From assembly GCF_029504575.1 (NCBI RefSeq), contig NZ_JAQFII010000001.1, positions 6,269,001-6,333,000 of the forward strand: a DNA stretch of 64,000 nt. The letters are read 5' to 3'. A program made the position numbers and the translations under genes. Each line of letters opens with the position of its first letter. Position 1 is the stretch's first letter. Origin of the DNA: Streptomyces sp. SPB162 (GTDB lineage: Bacteria > Actinomycetota > Actinomycetes > Streptomycetales > Streptomycetaceae). Below, piece by piece: positions 1 through 8,700 of this stretch. A model generated the notes under the pieces. It did not search any database and was not told where the DNA came from. It saw nothing but the letters and a program-made list of their open reading frames with translations.

Positions 1-54
1 ACGACCTGGACGGTGCACGAGACCCTGCGCAAGGTGTATGCGATCGGCTGCTGA
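1..54 (+). CDS. C-terminal end of an unidentified protein (partial)
   Basis: Frame 1 is open from the first base to a TGA at 52-54 and encodes 17 residues ending in the sequence RKVYAIGC. Codon use matches the surrounding genes. Too little is present to name a family. The gene would run rightward and end about 75 bases before the next gene. Confidence 0.4.
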   Translation, partial: TTWTVHETLRKVYAIGC

Positions 55-129
55 CCCGCCGTCCCCGCACACCCGCGGGACGAGCGCGCCTGTAGAAGTC
101 GGACCGCCCCGGGTGCGACGCTGAGCCGT

Positions 130-567
130 ATGAACATCCCCTTCCTGGACAAGTGGCACAAGCGGCACCCGGAGGCGCGCGGGGCCGCGGCGCACGGCGG
201 CGACCCGGACGGGGCGGGCGTCGCCGAGTTGCTGGCCGAGTGCGATCTGCTGCGCGCCCAGGCACAGGACGCCGGGGTCGAACTCGACGACTCCCCGGGC
301 TCGTTGACGGCTCTGGACCAGCTGGTCCCGCAGTGGCGTGACGACCCGGAGGCGCTGCCCTGGCTCGGCAACGACGCGGGTCTCTACCTCGGGAGCGTCA
401 TCGTCCGCACGGTGCCCGGAGCCGTCTGGCAGGTGTGGCCGAACGGCCTGCCGGTGGTCAGGCTGGAGTCGGGCCGGGAGATCGACGTGGTCGGGATCGG
501 GCACGAATGGGCCGAGAGCGGCACGCCCGAGCTGTCCCAGACACTCGCCGAGGCGTCCGAGACCTGA
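130..567 (+). CDS. DUF6278-like conserved actinobacterial protein
   Basis: The gene encodes a 145-residue soluble protein with no signal peptide or membrane segment. The N-terminal third is helical and charged. The C-terminal half holds a compact hydrophobic core around LPWLGNDAGLYLGSV and a PNGLPVVRL stretch, followed by an acidic tail. From memory of streptomycete proteins this resembles the DUF6278 family, whose function is unknown. The match is by recall, not by search. The ATG at 130 is the first plausible start. A small hairpin (TGACGG, 4-base loop, CCGTCA) at 565-580 overlaps the stop codon and may help end transcription. The gene appears to stand alone. Confidence 0.75.
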   Translation: MNIPFLDKWHKRHPEARGAAAHGGDPDGAGVAELLAECDLLRAQAQDAGVELDDSPGSLTALDQLVPQWRDDPEALPWLGNDAGLYLGSVIVRTVPGAVWQVWPNGLPVVRLESGREIDVVGIGHEWAESGTPELSQTLAEASET

Positions 568-719
568 CGGCCCGCCGTCACCCGAACTGATGGACCGCGG
601 CACCGCCGCCGCGACGGCGGGCAGGCGTGTCCGGCGCGCAATGACGCCTCCGCGCCCGGCCGTACGGTGCATGATGTCGGAAACGCACCAGTTGATCAGA
701 TCGGTACCGGAGGCGCGAC

Positions 720-971
720 GTGGACTCCCTGCAGCAGATGCCGAACATCGGAGCAATCCTTGCCGACCGATTGCGCCGCGGCGGCGTCGAGGACGCCGGC
801 GAACTGCGCCGGCTCGGCGCCGGCCGGGCCTTCGAAAAGATCCGCGACGACCTCCCCGAGGATGCCTGCACGCACACCCTGCTCGCCCTCGAAGGCGCGA
901 TCCGCGGCACCCGCTGGACCGCCATCCCGCAGACGGAACGTGACACCCTGGTCAACCGGGTCCTGGGCTGA
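720..971 (+). CDS. TfoX C-terminal-domain-like small protein
   Basis: The gene encodes 83 residues starting at GTG 720, with a GGAGG ribosome binding site at 708-712. The sequence LQQMPNIGAILADRLRRGGV followed by a DAGELRRLGA turn has the helix-hairpin-helix pattern of the TfoX/Sxy C-terminal domain. The end matches too, with an LALEGAIRG helix and a W near residue 65. The N-terminal TfoX domain is absent, which is common in stand-alone actinobacterial members annotated as TfoX/Sxy family. The role is unknown; the fold often binds DNA or protein partners. The gene ends before a strong convergent terminator. Confidence 0.75.
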   Translation: MDSLQQMPNIGAILADRLRRGGVEDAGELRRLGAGRAFEKIRDDLPEDACTHTLLALEGAIRGTRWTAIPQTERDTLVNRVLG

Positions 972-984
972 CCGACCCGCTCGT

Positions 985-1034
985 GCCACCCGGACGCGCA
1001 CCGCCGGTTACGGTCGGTGGCGCGTCCGGGTGGC
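985..1034. terminator. Bidirectional hairpin terminator
   Basis: A perfect 14-bp inverted repeat pairs GCCACCCGGACGCG (985-998) with CGCGTCCGGGTGGC (1021-1034). The stem can extend inward with one bulge. It lies between the ends of the convergent TfoX-like gene and the glycosyltransferase gene, so it probably ends transcription from both sides. Confidence 0.75.
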
Positions 1035-1075
1035 TCCGAGCACGAACGAGGCCATGGCGTTTCCGCCCCTGCGCG

Positions 1076-3952
1076 CTACTTCCCCTGCGCGTCGTGGTGG
1101 CGCCGGTTACGGGCGCTCCCCGTCTCGAACTGACTGGCCGCCGGGAAGTAGCTCGCCAGGAACATCGCGATGACGTCCGCCTGCTCCTCCTCGCTGACAT
1201 CGCCACCGTGGTAGTCGTTCAGGCAGAAGACGTCCTGGGCGCGCAGCCCGAGCATCCGGCTCAGCTTGGGGTGCTGCTCCCGCAGGCCGAGGTTGACGAA
1301 GCCGGAGGCGATGGAACCCGGCACGGCCCGGTTCGTGACGAGGCCGAGAGTGTGGTGCAGCGAGGACGGGATGGCCAGGTCGGTGGAGCTGCGCAGCTGC
1401 GCGGCCGCGGTCCTGGCCGTCTCCTCGGAGTACCGCTCGTCGATCTCCGCCAGCAGACTGCGGCTGAGCGCGTGCGGGGTGTGGAGGAAGGTGTTGGCGA
1501 CGGTGCGGCCGAACTCCCGCTCGATGAGGTTCCGGTTGTTCACCGCGGCGGCGAAGGCGAGGTCCGCCTCGCCACCGCCACCCGGCGGCAGCGCGGTCGG
1601 CGAACGGAAGAACTTCGGCAGCCCGGTGCCGGTGAAGAAGAGTTCGGGCGTGACGGTGCGTCCGAAGAACACGTCGTCGTTCATGTAGAGGAACTGCTCG
1701 GAAAGGCCCTCGATCCGGTGCAGCCGGCTCTCGATGGCATGCGAGTTGAAGGAGGGCAGTCGGCCGGTGTCGCCGAATATCTCCCGGTGGCTGACGATCT
1801 TGACCCGGGTGTGCGACGTGTCCAGCCAGCCGGGTACCTGATCGTCGGTCACCAGGTAGATGGTGCGGATCCAGGGCGCGTGCATGTCCAGGGACCGCAG
1901 CGAGTAGCGCAGTTCGTCACGGCTGCGGAACCGGGCGTTGTCCGTGGCGGAGCCCTTCGGCTCCAACCCGTGCTCCTTCAGGACCCGGTCCCGGCTCTCG
2001 GCCCAGACCGGGTCGCTGCCGTCGACCCAGGTGTAGACGGCGTCGACGGGGAAGTCGATGTCGTCGGGCAGGATGCCGGAGAACGCCTCGATCGAGTCGT
2101 ACCTGCGCCCTCCCACCTCGCGGACGGCGGGACGATCGAAAGCCGCACGGGGCAGCGCGGGACCGAAGACGGTTCCGCCGACGATCTTCACGTCGGGCGC
2201 GGTCTCCCCGGTTTCGGGGAGCTCCTCCTCTTCCCAGAACGCCACCGTGCAGCCGTAGACCTGGCCGAGGAGCACGGTGCGGGAGGTGGTGACCACCGGC
2301 TGGTACAGACGCAGGCCGGGGGCCGCCGAGGCGGGCTCGTCACCGAGCAGGGCCGCGAGGACGGTCGAGGTCACCTTGGCGCGTTCGTTGAGCAGGGCGC
2401 CGTATACCGGGCGGTCGCGGTAGCGGTCGTGGAGCGCCGCCAGGAACTTGGGGCGGTGCCGCGCGTGCACCGCGATGCTCGTGCGCAGCAGGGTGGTCCT
2501 GGTCAGGGTGTACGGGATGCCCAGGTCGTCCAGGACGTCGACCGCCAGGTCGAGGTTGGCCTGGATCACCTCGAAGGCGAACCGCTCGTCGTCGACCAGG
2601 CAGATCTGGCCGCCGAGGCGCACCACGGAACCTCCGTGGAGGGCCTCGATCCGGACCTCGTGGGCCTTCTGGTCGAGCATGTTCCCGTTGGTGCGGACCG
2701 GGAGCACGGCGGCGGCGGCACCGCCACCCGCGGCGGACGTCACGAGGTTCAGCTGACGCTCCGCGCGCCGGGTGGCCCGCAGGCCCGAGGCGCGTTCCGA
2801 CTCCAGCCGGTCCAGCAGCGTCAGCCACTGCCCCGCGATCACTTCCGGCGCGAAACGCCGCACGTTCCGTGCACCGGCGGCACCGAAGGACTGCCGCTTG
2901 GCGTCGTCCGACATCAGATCGTCCAGTGCGGTGGCCAGCCCGTCGAGGTCGTCGAGCGGTACGAGGGTGCCGTCCACGCCGTGGGTGACGATCGCCGCCG
3001 GACCGTTCGGGCAGTCGTACGACACCACGGGCACGCCGGCGCTGAGCGCTTCCACCAGGACGAGGCCGAAGGCCTCGTTGCGGGACGTCAGGAGGCAGAG
3101 ACCGGCCTTGGCGAACTCCTCCGGCATGTCGGCGGTGCTGCCGACGAACTGGACCTGGTCACCGATGCCCAACTGCCCGGCGAGCTGCCTGAGTTGCCTG
3201 CTCTGCGGACCTGTCCCCAGTACCCGCAGCGACCACTCGGGGTGCCGGTCGGCGATCGTGGCGAAGGCGCGGACCGCGTGGTCCACCTGCTTCTCGGGAA
3301 CGAGCCGGCCGGCGATGACCACGGTCCGGGTCTGGCACGTGGACTGCGGGCGGAAACCCTCCGGCAACGGATTGGGTATGACGGCCAGCTCGGGAGCGAG
3401 TGCGCCCAGGGACTCCTCGAACCAGGTACGGGTCGGTTCGGTCAGGGTGACCATGGCGTCGAGATACGGGGTGAGCGGCAGCAGCGGGCCGCCGCTGACG
3501 CCGCGCAGCTCCGCGACCCGGTGCTCCTGCGCGAGCTTGATGACCCGGTCCGGAGCCAGGAGTACGGCCACGGCGAGGAGCGCCGGCGTCGACGTGATGA
3601 TGACATCGGCGCTGATGTCGCCGAGTTCGGCACGGAGTTCGGCGTCGGAGAGCCGGTTGAAGATCGGCTCCCAGGACGGGTCCACCACCTCGGACGGGAG
3701 CTTGGCCAGGCTGGTGAACAGGCTCTGCGGACTTCCGCTCTCCCGTACCGGACGGGGCGCCGAACCGGTGTTGTCCACCAGGTAGCGGACCAGGACCCGG
3801 TCGCTGTGGGCGAAGAACGTGCGGTCCTTCGTCTTGAAGACACTGAGGACCTCGACCTGGTGCTTCTCGGCGAGGAGGTCCGCGAGGAGGAACACGGCCC
3901 TCTCGGTACCTCCCATCGCGTCAGCGGTGGTGAGGAGAAAGGTGATCTTCAA
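1076..3952 (-). CDS. GT4 glycosyltransferase fused to Stealth phosphotransferase
   Basis: The protein is about 958 residues. Residues 1-390 are a GT-B glycosyltransferase of family 4: the start LKITFLLTTADAMGGTERAV is the typical nucleotide-sugar/acceptor N-terminus, AGRLVPEK lies at 214-221 and the EAFGLVLVE (E-x7-E type) site at 293-301. Residues about 430-958 are a Stealth protein, with the signature DAVYTWVDGSDP at 637-648 and the later block with FNSHAIE and YMNDDVFFG. Stealth proteins transfer hexose-1-phosphate onto glycans, as in bacterial capsule synthesis. The likely product is a phosphodiester-linked surface glycan (inference). I choose TTG 3952 because it opens the conserved GT4 start and overlaps the previous stop as TTGA, indicating translational coupling. 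No clear ribosome binding site is visible. Confidence 0.85.
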   Translation of the reverse strand: MKITFLLTTADAMGGTERAVFLLADLLAEKHQVEVLSVFKTKDRTFFAHSDRVLVRYLVDNTGSAPRPVRESGSPQSLFTSLAKLPSEVVDPSWEPIFNRLSDAELRAELGDISADVIITSTPALLAVAVLLAPDRVIKLAQEHRVAELRGVSGGPLLPLTPYLDAMVTLTEPTRTWFEESLGALAPELAVIPNPLPEGFRPQSTCQTRTVVIAGRLVPEKQVDHAVRAFATIADRHPEWSLRVLGTGPQSRQLRQLAGQLGIGDQVQFVGSTADMPEEFAKAGLCLLTSRNEAFGLVLVEALSAGVPVVSYDCPNGPAAIVTHGVDGTLVPLDDLDGLATALDDLMSDDAKRQSFGAAGARNVRRFAPEVIAGQWLTLLDRLESERASGLRATRRAERQLNLVTSAAGGGAAAAVLPVRTNGNMLDQKAHEVRIEALHGGSVVRLGGQICLVDDERFAFEVIQANLDLAVDVLDDLGIPYTLTRTTLLRTSIAVHARHRPKFLAALHDRYRDRPVYGALLNERAKVTSTVLAALLGDEPASAAPGLRLYQPVVTTSRTVLLGQVYGCTVAFWEEEELPETGETAPDVKIVGGTVFGPALPRAAFDRPAVREVGGRRYDSIEAFSGILPDDIDFPVDAVYTWVDGSDPVWAESRDRVLKEHGLEPKGSATDNARFRSRDELRYSLRSLDMHAPWIRTIYLVTDDQVPGWLDTSHTRVKIVSHREIFGDTGRLPSFNSHAIESRLHRIEGLSEQFLYMNDDVFFGRTVTPELFFTGTGLPKFFRSPTALPPGGGGEADLAFAAAVNNRNLIEREFGRTVANTFLHTPHALSRSLLAEIDERYSEETARTAAAQLRSSTDLAIPSSLHHTLGLVTNRAVPGSIASGFVNLGLREQHPKLSRMLGLRAQDVFCLNDYHGGDVSEEEQADVIAMFLASYFPAASQFETGSARNRRHHDAQGK

Positions 3953-5007
3953 GAGAGTCGTCCAGTCGGGGAGGGGTTCGGGGCGACGAGGCCCGGGGCT
4001 GGGGCACACGTCAGACGCAGTACGCCACCGCGGGCGTAGCGGGCCTGCACGTAGAAGATCCGGCCGTTCGGGGCCAGCGCGGACACCCGGGCGGGGGTCA
4101 GTACCCGCCCCGGAGTCCGCAGGTCGTGCGTGCGCCTGCGGAAGGACGAGCGGCTGCCTTTGCCGCCGTCGGCCAGGGACAGCTCCCAGACGCGGGACCC
4201 GCCCTTCGCGACGATCTCGCGCAGCGGGACCTCGACACGCAGCAGGTGTTCGTGGCCGGGGACCGGCGCGGCGGGCCGGAGCAGCCGTTCGCGTCCGTGG
4301 GTGAACTGCACCTGGACGGGCTCCGGCAGGCCCGCGAGGCCTGTGAAGTCCACGGTCAGCCGGCTGAGTCCGGTCCTGACCCGCACCACTTCGACGGCGG
4401 GGGCCGGTGCCGAGACGTTGATCTGGAGCTGGCCGGTCGACGTCAGACCGGTGCGGTAACGGATCCCGGTACGCGGGCACACCGGATACCGGCCGGCGGG
4501 TCCGGCGACCGCGACGGGCCGGCCGGGGCCGAGCAGCGGGAGCCGGGCCGTCGTTCCGTCGGGGCCGGTCAGGGCGACGGACAGCCGCCAGCGGCCCTGG
4601 TCGAGCGGCACTCCGCCCAGCGCGGCGCCCAGCAGGACGGCGGCGGTGAGCTCAGGAGCGCCGCCCTCGCCGGTGCGCAGTGCGGCGCCGGCGGTCAGCC
4701 GGACGCCGCCGGACTCCAGCAGCAGCTCGGCGTGTTCGGAGAGCCGGGCGGAGGCCGGCAGGACGGCCCGCAGGTTGAGGGTGTGCCCGTCGAGGACGGC
4801 CGCGTACTCCACCTCGACGGCGTTGCCCATGCTGAGCGGCGCGCGCACCGAGTGGACGAGGGTGCGGCTGCCTTCGGTGAATCCGATCAGGACCCGGCGC
4901 TGGACAGCGGCACGACGGCCGGCGAGCGGGGATTTGTTCCAGGCGATGCGGGCCGAGCGGCCGACCACCTTCAGTGCGTGGACGCGGCGGGTCACAACGT
5001 TCTCCAT
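3949..5007 (-). CDS. Unknown protein of the surface-glycan operon
   Basis: The gene encodes 352 residues. I do not recognise a family. It has no signal peptide or clear membrane helix. It is rich in short beta strands separated by Gly/Pro turns, which suggests two or more beta-sandwich modules (about residues 40-160 and 175-290). It starts at ATG 5007, 16 bases before the PIG-L gene ends, and its TGA overlaps the TTG of the GT4-Stealth gene. This makes it the middle member of a tightly coupled operon. A structural or substrate-presenting role in glycan synthesis is an inference from position only. Confidence 0.7.
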   Translation of the reverse strand: MENVVTRRVHALKVVGRSARIAWNKSPLAGRRAAVQRRVLIGFTEGSRTLVHSVRAPLSMGNAVEVEYAAVLDGHTLNLRAVLPASARLSEHAELLLESGGVRLTAGAALRTGEGGAPELTAAVLLGAALGGVPLDQGRWRLSVALTGPDGTTARLPLLGPGRPVAVAGPAGRYPVCPRTGIRYRTGLTSTGQLQINVSAPAPAVEVVRVRTGLSRLTVDFTGLAGLPEPVQVQFTHGRERLLRPAAPVPGHEHLLRVEVPLREIVAKGGSRVWELSLADGGKGSRSSFRRRTHDLRTPGRVLTPARVSALAPNGRIFYVQARYARGGVLRLTCAPAPGLVAPNPSPTGRLS

Positions 5008-7112
5008 GTGTCGAATCCGCGTCCGGCAGTCGGACCCGTCTGCTGGGTCAGGGACAGCCGCCCGTCAGCGCCGATCACGGCCAGCACCGCCCGGCCGTTG
5101 GCGTCCAGGGCGGCGGCCGGTGCGTGCAGTACCAGGTGGCCGGAGTCGGTCCAGTCCGAACCGCTGCGGACGGAGCCTCTCCACGAGACGGTACCACGGC
5201 CGTTTCGATGGAAAAGGATCACGTCGGTGCCGCTGCGCAGGGCCGCCACCGGGCCCGTGCCGTCGTGCCCGCCGAGGTCCGTCGGGGTCGCCGGCCAGCT
5301 GCCGTCGGCGGCCGGGGACAGCGACATGATGTGGGCGGTACCCGGCTGCCGGTAGAAGAGCGTGATCCGCTCCGGGGCGGTCTCGACGGCCGTGACGGGG
5401 CTGGCCGGGGCCGCCGCCCGCAGGGAGGTGTCCAGGACGAGCTCGGCGCCCGGCCGGGGCTGGTGCCAGCGCAGGATGCCGGACCGCGAGGGGGCGAAGA
5501 GCTCGATCCTGCCGCTCCGTGTGGTCAGCGCGGTGAGCGCGTCCTGGACGTTCGCGCCGCCCATGTCCTTCCAGTCGCTCGCCGATCCCCCGCCGGCGAC
5601 GGGCACGGTGATACGACTCACACCGCGGCCGAAGTTGCGGACGAAGACGTGCAGGACGCCGGAGCCGTCGATCGCGGCGGCGGGCACGCCCACCTCGCGC
5701 ATCCGCTCCCAGTCACGGGTCAGGGACTGGGGGTTGCCCAGCGTCTGCCAGGGGCCGCACTTCCCGTCCGGGGTGCGGACCGCGTACACGACCTCCACCA
5801 GGACGGTGCCCCGGAGCAAAGCCGTCCGCCGCAGGCCTACCAGGTGGGTGTTGCCCCGGGAGTCCTGCGCCGTGGCGAGCCCCGGGGTCATGTCCCACCC
5901 GGGCAGGTACACGGGACCGGACCACCGGGCGCCGCCGCGCTCGCGCTGGCTGTGCACCGCGACGCGTCCGCCGATGACCGTGTAGGCCGTGAGCCGCCCG
6001 TCCTTCTCCTGGTGCATCCAGGCGGAGGGCTGGTGCCGAAGCCAGGTGCTGCGGCCGTACCGGCGGGTCACCGCACCGTCGGCGACCTGCTGGTCGCCGC
6101 ACATCCCGTGCACGCAGTCGGGGACCGCGCCGCCGTAGACGCCCAGCACCCGGAGTTTCTCCGCGTAGGCCGCCTTGCTGAGGTTCCCCGGCCAGAGCTT
6201 GTTGGCGTACGCGCGGAAGTGCTCGATCACCGGCGGGCTGCCGCCGTCCTCCTGATAGGCGCGCAGCGCGGCGAGGGCGAATTGGGCGGTGGCGGTGTGG
6301 TCCTGGTGGTCGCTGGAGGCGATTCCGTTCTTCGCGGACCAGGTGAGGTGCTCGGGGTCGGGGTCCATCGTGTGCACGACGGTCGGCCGGTGGTGGCGCA
6401 GCAGGGTTCCCAAGGTGTCCAGGATGTCCTGGCGGTTCCACTCCTGCTTCTCCTGGACCGGGGAGTCCGAGGCGGTCAGCGACGGCACGGTGGCGTCCTC
6501 CCGGATCCAGACCTGGCGTAGCCGGCGGGGCTCCTGGGCCTTGTGCAGCAGCCCGGCGCGCACCGCCGGGACGATCCGGCTGTTGAGGAAGTAGAGGTTG
6601 ATCCGCGGGTTGGCGGTCAGGGTGTCCCGTTCGACGACGACCCGGTCGGAGACACGGACCGCTTCACGGTGCCAGGGGGAGTGCCGGTCCCCGGTGGCCA
6701 GCAGGGCGTAGGCGGCCCGCAGGCCGTTTTCCCGCGCCTCGCTGTAGGCGGAGAAGTCGACCCGGACCTGCTTCCGGTTCTTGTCGCGGATGTCCGCGTT
6801 GCGGCCGTCGGCCTCGCCGGCGGCCAGGTAGATGCTGGTGACCGTGGCCCCGCCGTTCAGGAAGAGCTGCAGGTCCGGGTTCATGAAGTAGAGGTCGTCG
6901 TCGGGATGCGCACAGATGTGCATCAGCCGGGCCGCCGGTTCGGCGACGGCGGCCGGCTTCGCGGTCGCCGTCGCCCCGAGACCCTGGACCGGCCCCTGCC
7001 GCACGTCCGACCCGACCTGACCCCGGAGTGCCTGGAACAGACCCCCGCCGCCGGCGAGCAGTCCTGCCGCGGCTGTCGTGGTCAGAACCCGACGACGCCC
7101 CCAACGCTGCAC
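4992..7112 (-). CDS. Tat-exported PIG-L family deacetylase with beta-propeller-like tail
   Basis: The protein is about 706 residues. I choose GTG 7112 because GAGGAG lies 8 bases upstream and it directly precedes the twin-arginine signal (RWGRRRVLTTTAAAGLLAGG). Residues about 60-320 form the PIG-L/LmbE zinc deacetylase domain, with HICAHPDDDLYF as the metal-binding motif (the usual AHPDDE has D in last place) and SSDHQDHTATA as the second metal site. The C-terminal half has repeated W/G-rich strands ending in DGSGVLHVFVRN-like segments, which suggests a sialidase- or lectin-like propeller. The enzyme probably removes N-acetyl groups from an extracytoplasmic glycan. It is the first gene of a three-gene leftward operon with the unknown protein and GT4-Stealth. 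Confidence 0.82.
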   Translation of the reverse strand: MQRWGRRRVLTTTAAAGLLAGGGGLFQALRGQVGSDVRQGPVQGLGATATAKPAAVAEPAARLMHICAHPDDDLYFMNPDLQLFLNGGATVTSIYLAAGEADGRNADIRDKNRKQVRVDFSAYSEARENGLRAAYALLATGDRHSPWHREAVRVSDRVVVERDTLTANPRINLYFLNSRIVPAVRAGLLHKAQEPRRLRQVWIREDATVPSLTASDSPVQEKQEWNRQDILDTLGTLLRHHRPTVVHTMDPDPEHLTWSAKNGIASSDHQDHTATAQFALAALRAYQEDGGSPPVIEHFRAYANKLWPGNLSKAAYAEKLRVLGVYGGAVPDCVHGMCGDQQVADGAVTRRYGRSTWLRHQPSAWMHQEKDGRLTAYTVIGGRVAVHSQRERGGARWSGPVYLPGWDMTPGLATAQDSRGNTHLVGLRRTALLRGTVLVEVVYAVRTPDGKCGPWQTLGNPQSLTRDWERMREVGVPAAAIDGSGVLHVFVRNFGRGVSRITVPVAGGGSASDWKDMGGANVQDALTALTTRSGRIELFAPSRSGILRWHQPRPGAELVLDTSLRAAAPASPVTAVETAPERITLFYRQPGTAHIMSLSPAADGSWPATPTDLGGHDGTGPVAALRSGTDVILFHRNGRGTVSWRGSVRSGSDWTDSGHLVLHAPAAALDANGRAVLAVIGADGRLSLTQQTGPTAGRGFDTWRTL

Positions 7113-7140
7113 GTGCTGTCTCCTCGTATGACTGTCACAG

Positions 7141-7176
7141 CCAGGTCGGCCCACCCCCCCGGGGGGGCCGACCTGG
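7141..7176 (-). terminator. Hairpin terminator after the acyltransferase gene
   Basis: CCAGGTCGGCCC at 7141-7152 pairs perfectly with GGGCCGACCTGG at 7165-7176 around a C/G-rich loop. It lies 18 bases past the stop of the leftward acyltransferase and just upstream of the PIG-L gene, so it should insulate the two leftward units. Confidence 0.65.
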
Positions 7177-7193
7177 GTCGGACGGAAGTCACT

Positions 7194-8408
7194 TCACCTG
7201 GCGTTGCCGGGCGGCAGGGACCCCGGTCCGGCGTGGACAGAGGTTTCCAGCCGGATCGATCCGGCTGTGACGTCCGGGTGAACTCCGGAGGTCACCTGAC
7301 TTGAGGGTCGAGAGACGTTTGGGGTTGCCTCGTGTGAGAAGACTCTTATGTCGGCGAACGAGCGGGACAGCGCCGCGCGCAGGCGTTTGGACACCGGACG
7401 CTCGACGAACTGCTGCACGCACCAGGCGGCGAACAGCATCGTCACGGCCAGGGACAGGACCAGGACGTGCGGCGGAACCCGGTGCTGGAGCTGGGTGATC
7501 ACATTCCACCCGATGTACTGGTGCAGCAGGTAGAGCGGGTAGGTGAGTGATCCCGCCACCGGCAGCCAGCGCCAGTTGATGCGGGAGAACCAGCCGAGGG
7601 CCGCGCCGGCCATCAGCACGTAGAAGACCAGGAGGAGCAGCACCACCGGCCACATCGCGATGTGGTGTCCCATGTGGACTTCGGCTCTCGTCGCCGCGAT
7701 CAGCAGCGAGTGCTGGGCGGCGAGGAAGCTCAGCCCGGCGATGCCCCAGAGCAGCGGTGTGGGGCGGAACTTCCACATCAGGAAGAAGCTGATACCGCCG
7801 ATGAAGTACCAGCAGGTGTCCGGCATGACGACCAGGTCGATGACCGGGTCGTCGAGCCCGGACGCGCACACCGCGGCCGCGGCCCACACACAGCAGAAAG
7901 CCACCACGCGCCGGTAGGTGACGCCTTTCCAGACCACCAGGGCGAAAAGCAGATAGAAGCGCATTTCGACCCAGAGCGTCCAGTACACGCCGTCGACGGA
8001 CCGCACTCCCAAGGGTTCCTGCAGCATCGTCAGGTTCGACATGAGCTCTGTGTACGTGAGCCGGTGATATTGGCCGTGGACGAAGGTCAGCACCAGTGTG
8101 GTGCATATCACGGCGAACCAGAATGCCGGGAAGAGACGGATGACCCGAGAAGTGAAGAAATCGCCCAGCGACCGGCCCCAGCAACTCAGGCAGATCACGA
8201 ATCCGCTGATGAGGAAGAACAGGTAGACGCCGAGCCAGCCGTACGATGCGGGCAGGTAAACGTGAGGAAACAGCGTCTGAACCGGTTGGTCCCAGCCACG
8301 GCCGAGGGCCGTGTAGTGGTACCCGACCACCATGAGGGCGGCCACGAACCGCAGCCCGTCAAGGATGGCTATGCGGCCGCGCTTGGGAGGAGTCGAGGTG
8401 GAAGGCAT
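7194..8408 (-). CDS. Acyltransferase family 3 (OafA-like) membrane protein
   Basis: The protein has about 404 residues. It shows the acyltransferase-3 pattern of about ten membrane helices: ILDGLRFVAALMVVGYHY near the start holds the conserved His, and SRVIRLFPAFW is the conserved Arg-rich motif. These integral membrane enzymes O-acetylate or succinylate surface sugars. ATG 8408 is chosen because it lies a few residues before the conserved first helix. Starts up to GTG 8546 stay open, and none has a convincing ribosome binding site. A charged Ser/Thr-rich tail of about 60 residues follows the last helix. Its place between the PIG-L operon and a Stealth gene suggests it decorates the same glycan. 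Confidence 0.82.
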   Translation of the reverse strand: MPSTSTPPKRGRIAILDGLRFVAALMVVGYHYTALGRGWDQPVQTLFPHVYLPASYGWLGVYLFFLISGFVICLSCWGRSLGDFFTSRVIRLFPAFWFAVICTTLVLTFVHGQYHRLTYTELMSNLTMLQEPLGVRSVDGVYWTLWVEMRFYLLFALVVWKGVTYRRVVAFCCVWAAAAVCASGLDDPVIDLVVMPDTCWYFIGGISFFLMWKFRPTPLLWGIAGLSFLAAQHSLLIAATRAEVHMGHHIAMWPVVLLLLVFYVLMAGAALGWFSRINWRWLPVAGSLTYPLYLLHQYIGWNVITQLQHRVPPHVLVLSLAVTMLFAAWCVQQFVERPVSKRLRAALSRSFADIRVFSHEATPNVSRPSSQVTSGVHPDVTAGSIRLETSVHAGPGSLPPGNAR

Positions 8409-8700
8409 GGAGCCGATCGAGTCGGTTCGGACTCTCACACCGGGTGAAGTGCTGATGGTTGCCTCGCGTGAAAGTAGCGCCGTCTGGGGTGTGGTTCGCG
8501 CTCGCGCTGTGACGCGTCGGCCAACCGATCGACACATGGTATTCACCTGGCACGGGTGGATGAGAACATGGTAAGAAAATCAGTCCATGCATGAACCGGG
8601 CGATGTCGTCGCAGAACGGCCATCCAGCAATGGGGGTCGTCCCCCAACTGCGGACGCATTCCCGGACAGCACCAACGCTCGTTCGCGGGGGGATTTCTCT
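8409..8700. promoter_or_regulatory. Divergent control region between acyltransferase and Stealth genes
   Basis: This 292-base stretch separates divergent genes and is less GC-rich around 8530-8590. The octamer ACATGGTA occurs twice in the same orientation, at 8534-8541 and 8566-8573, 32 bases apart (about three helical turns). I see no further gene in it. Both promoters must lie here, but I cannot place -10 and -35 boxes with confidence. Confidence 0.4.

Noticed and set aside
983..4039. A 1018-codon open frame on the plus strand opposite the GT4-Stealth gene
   Set aside because: It is the antisense shadow of a real gene in high-GC DNA. Its product is low-complexity Gly/Val/Arg/Asp with no motif, while the minus strand shows clear GT4 and Stealth motifs.
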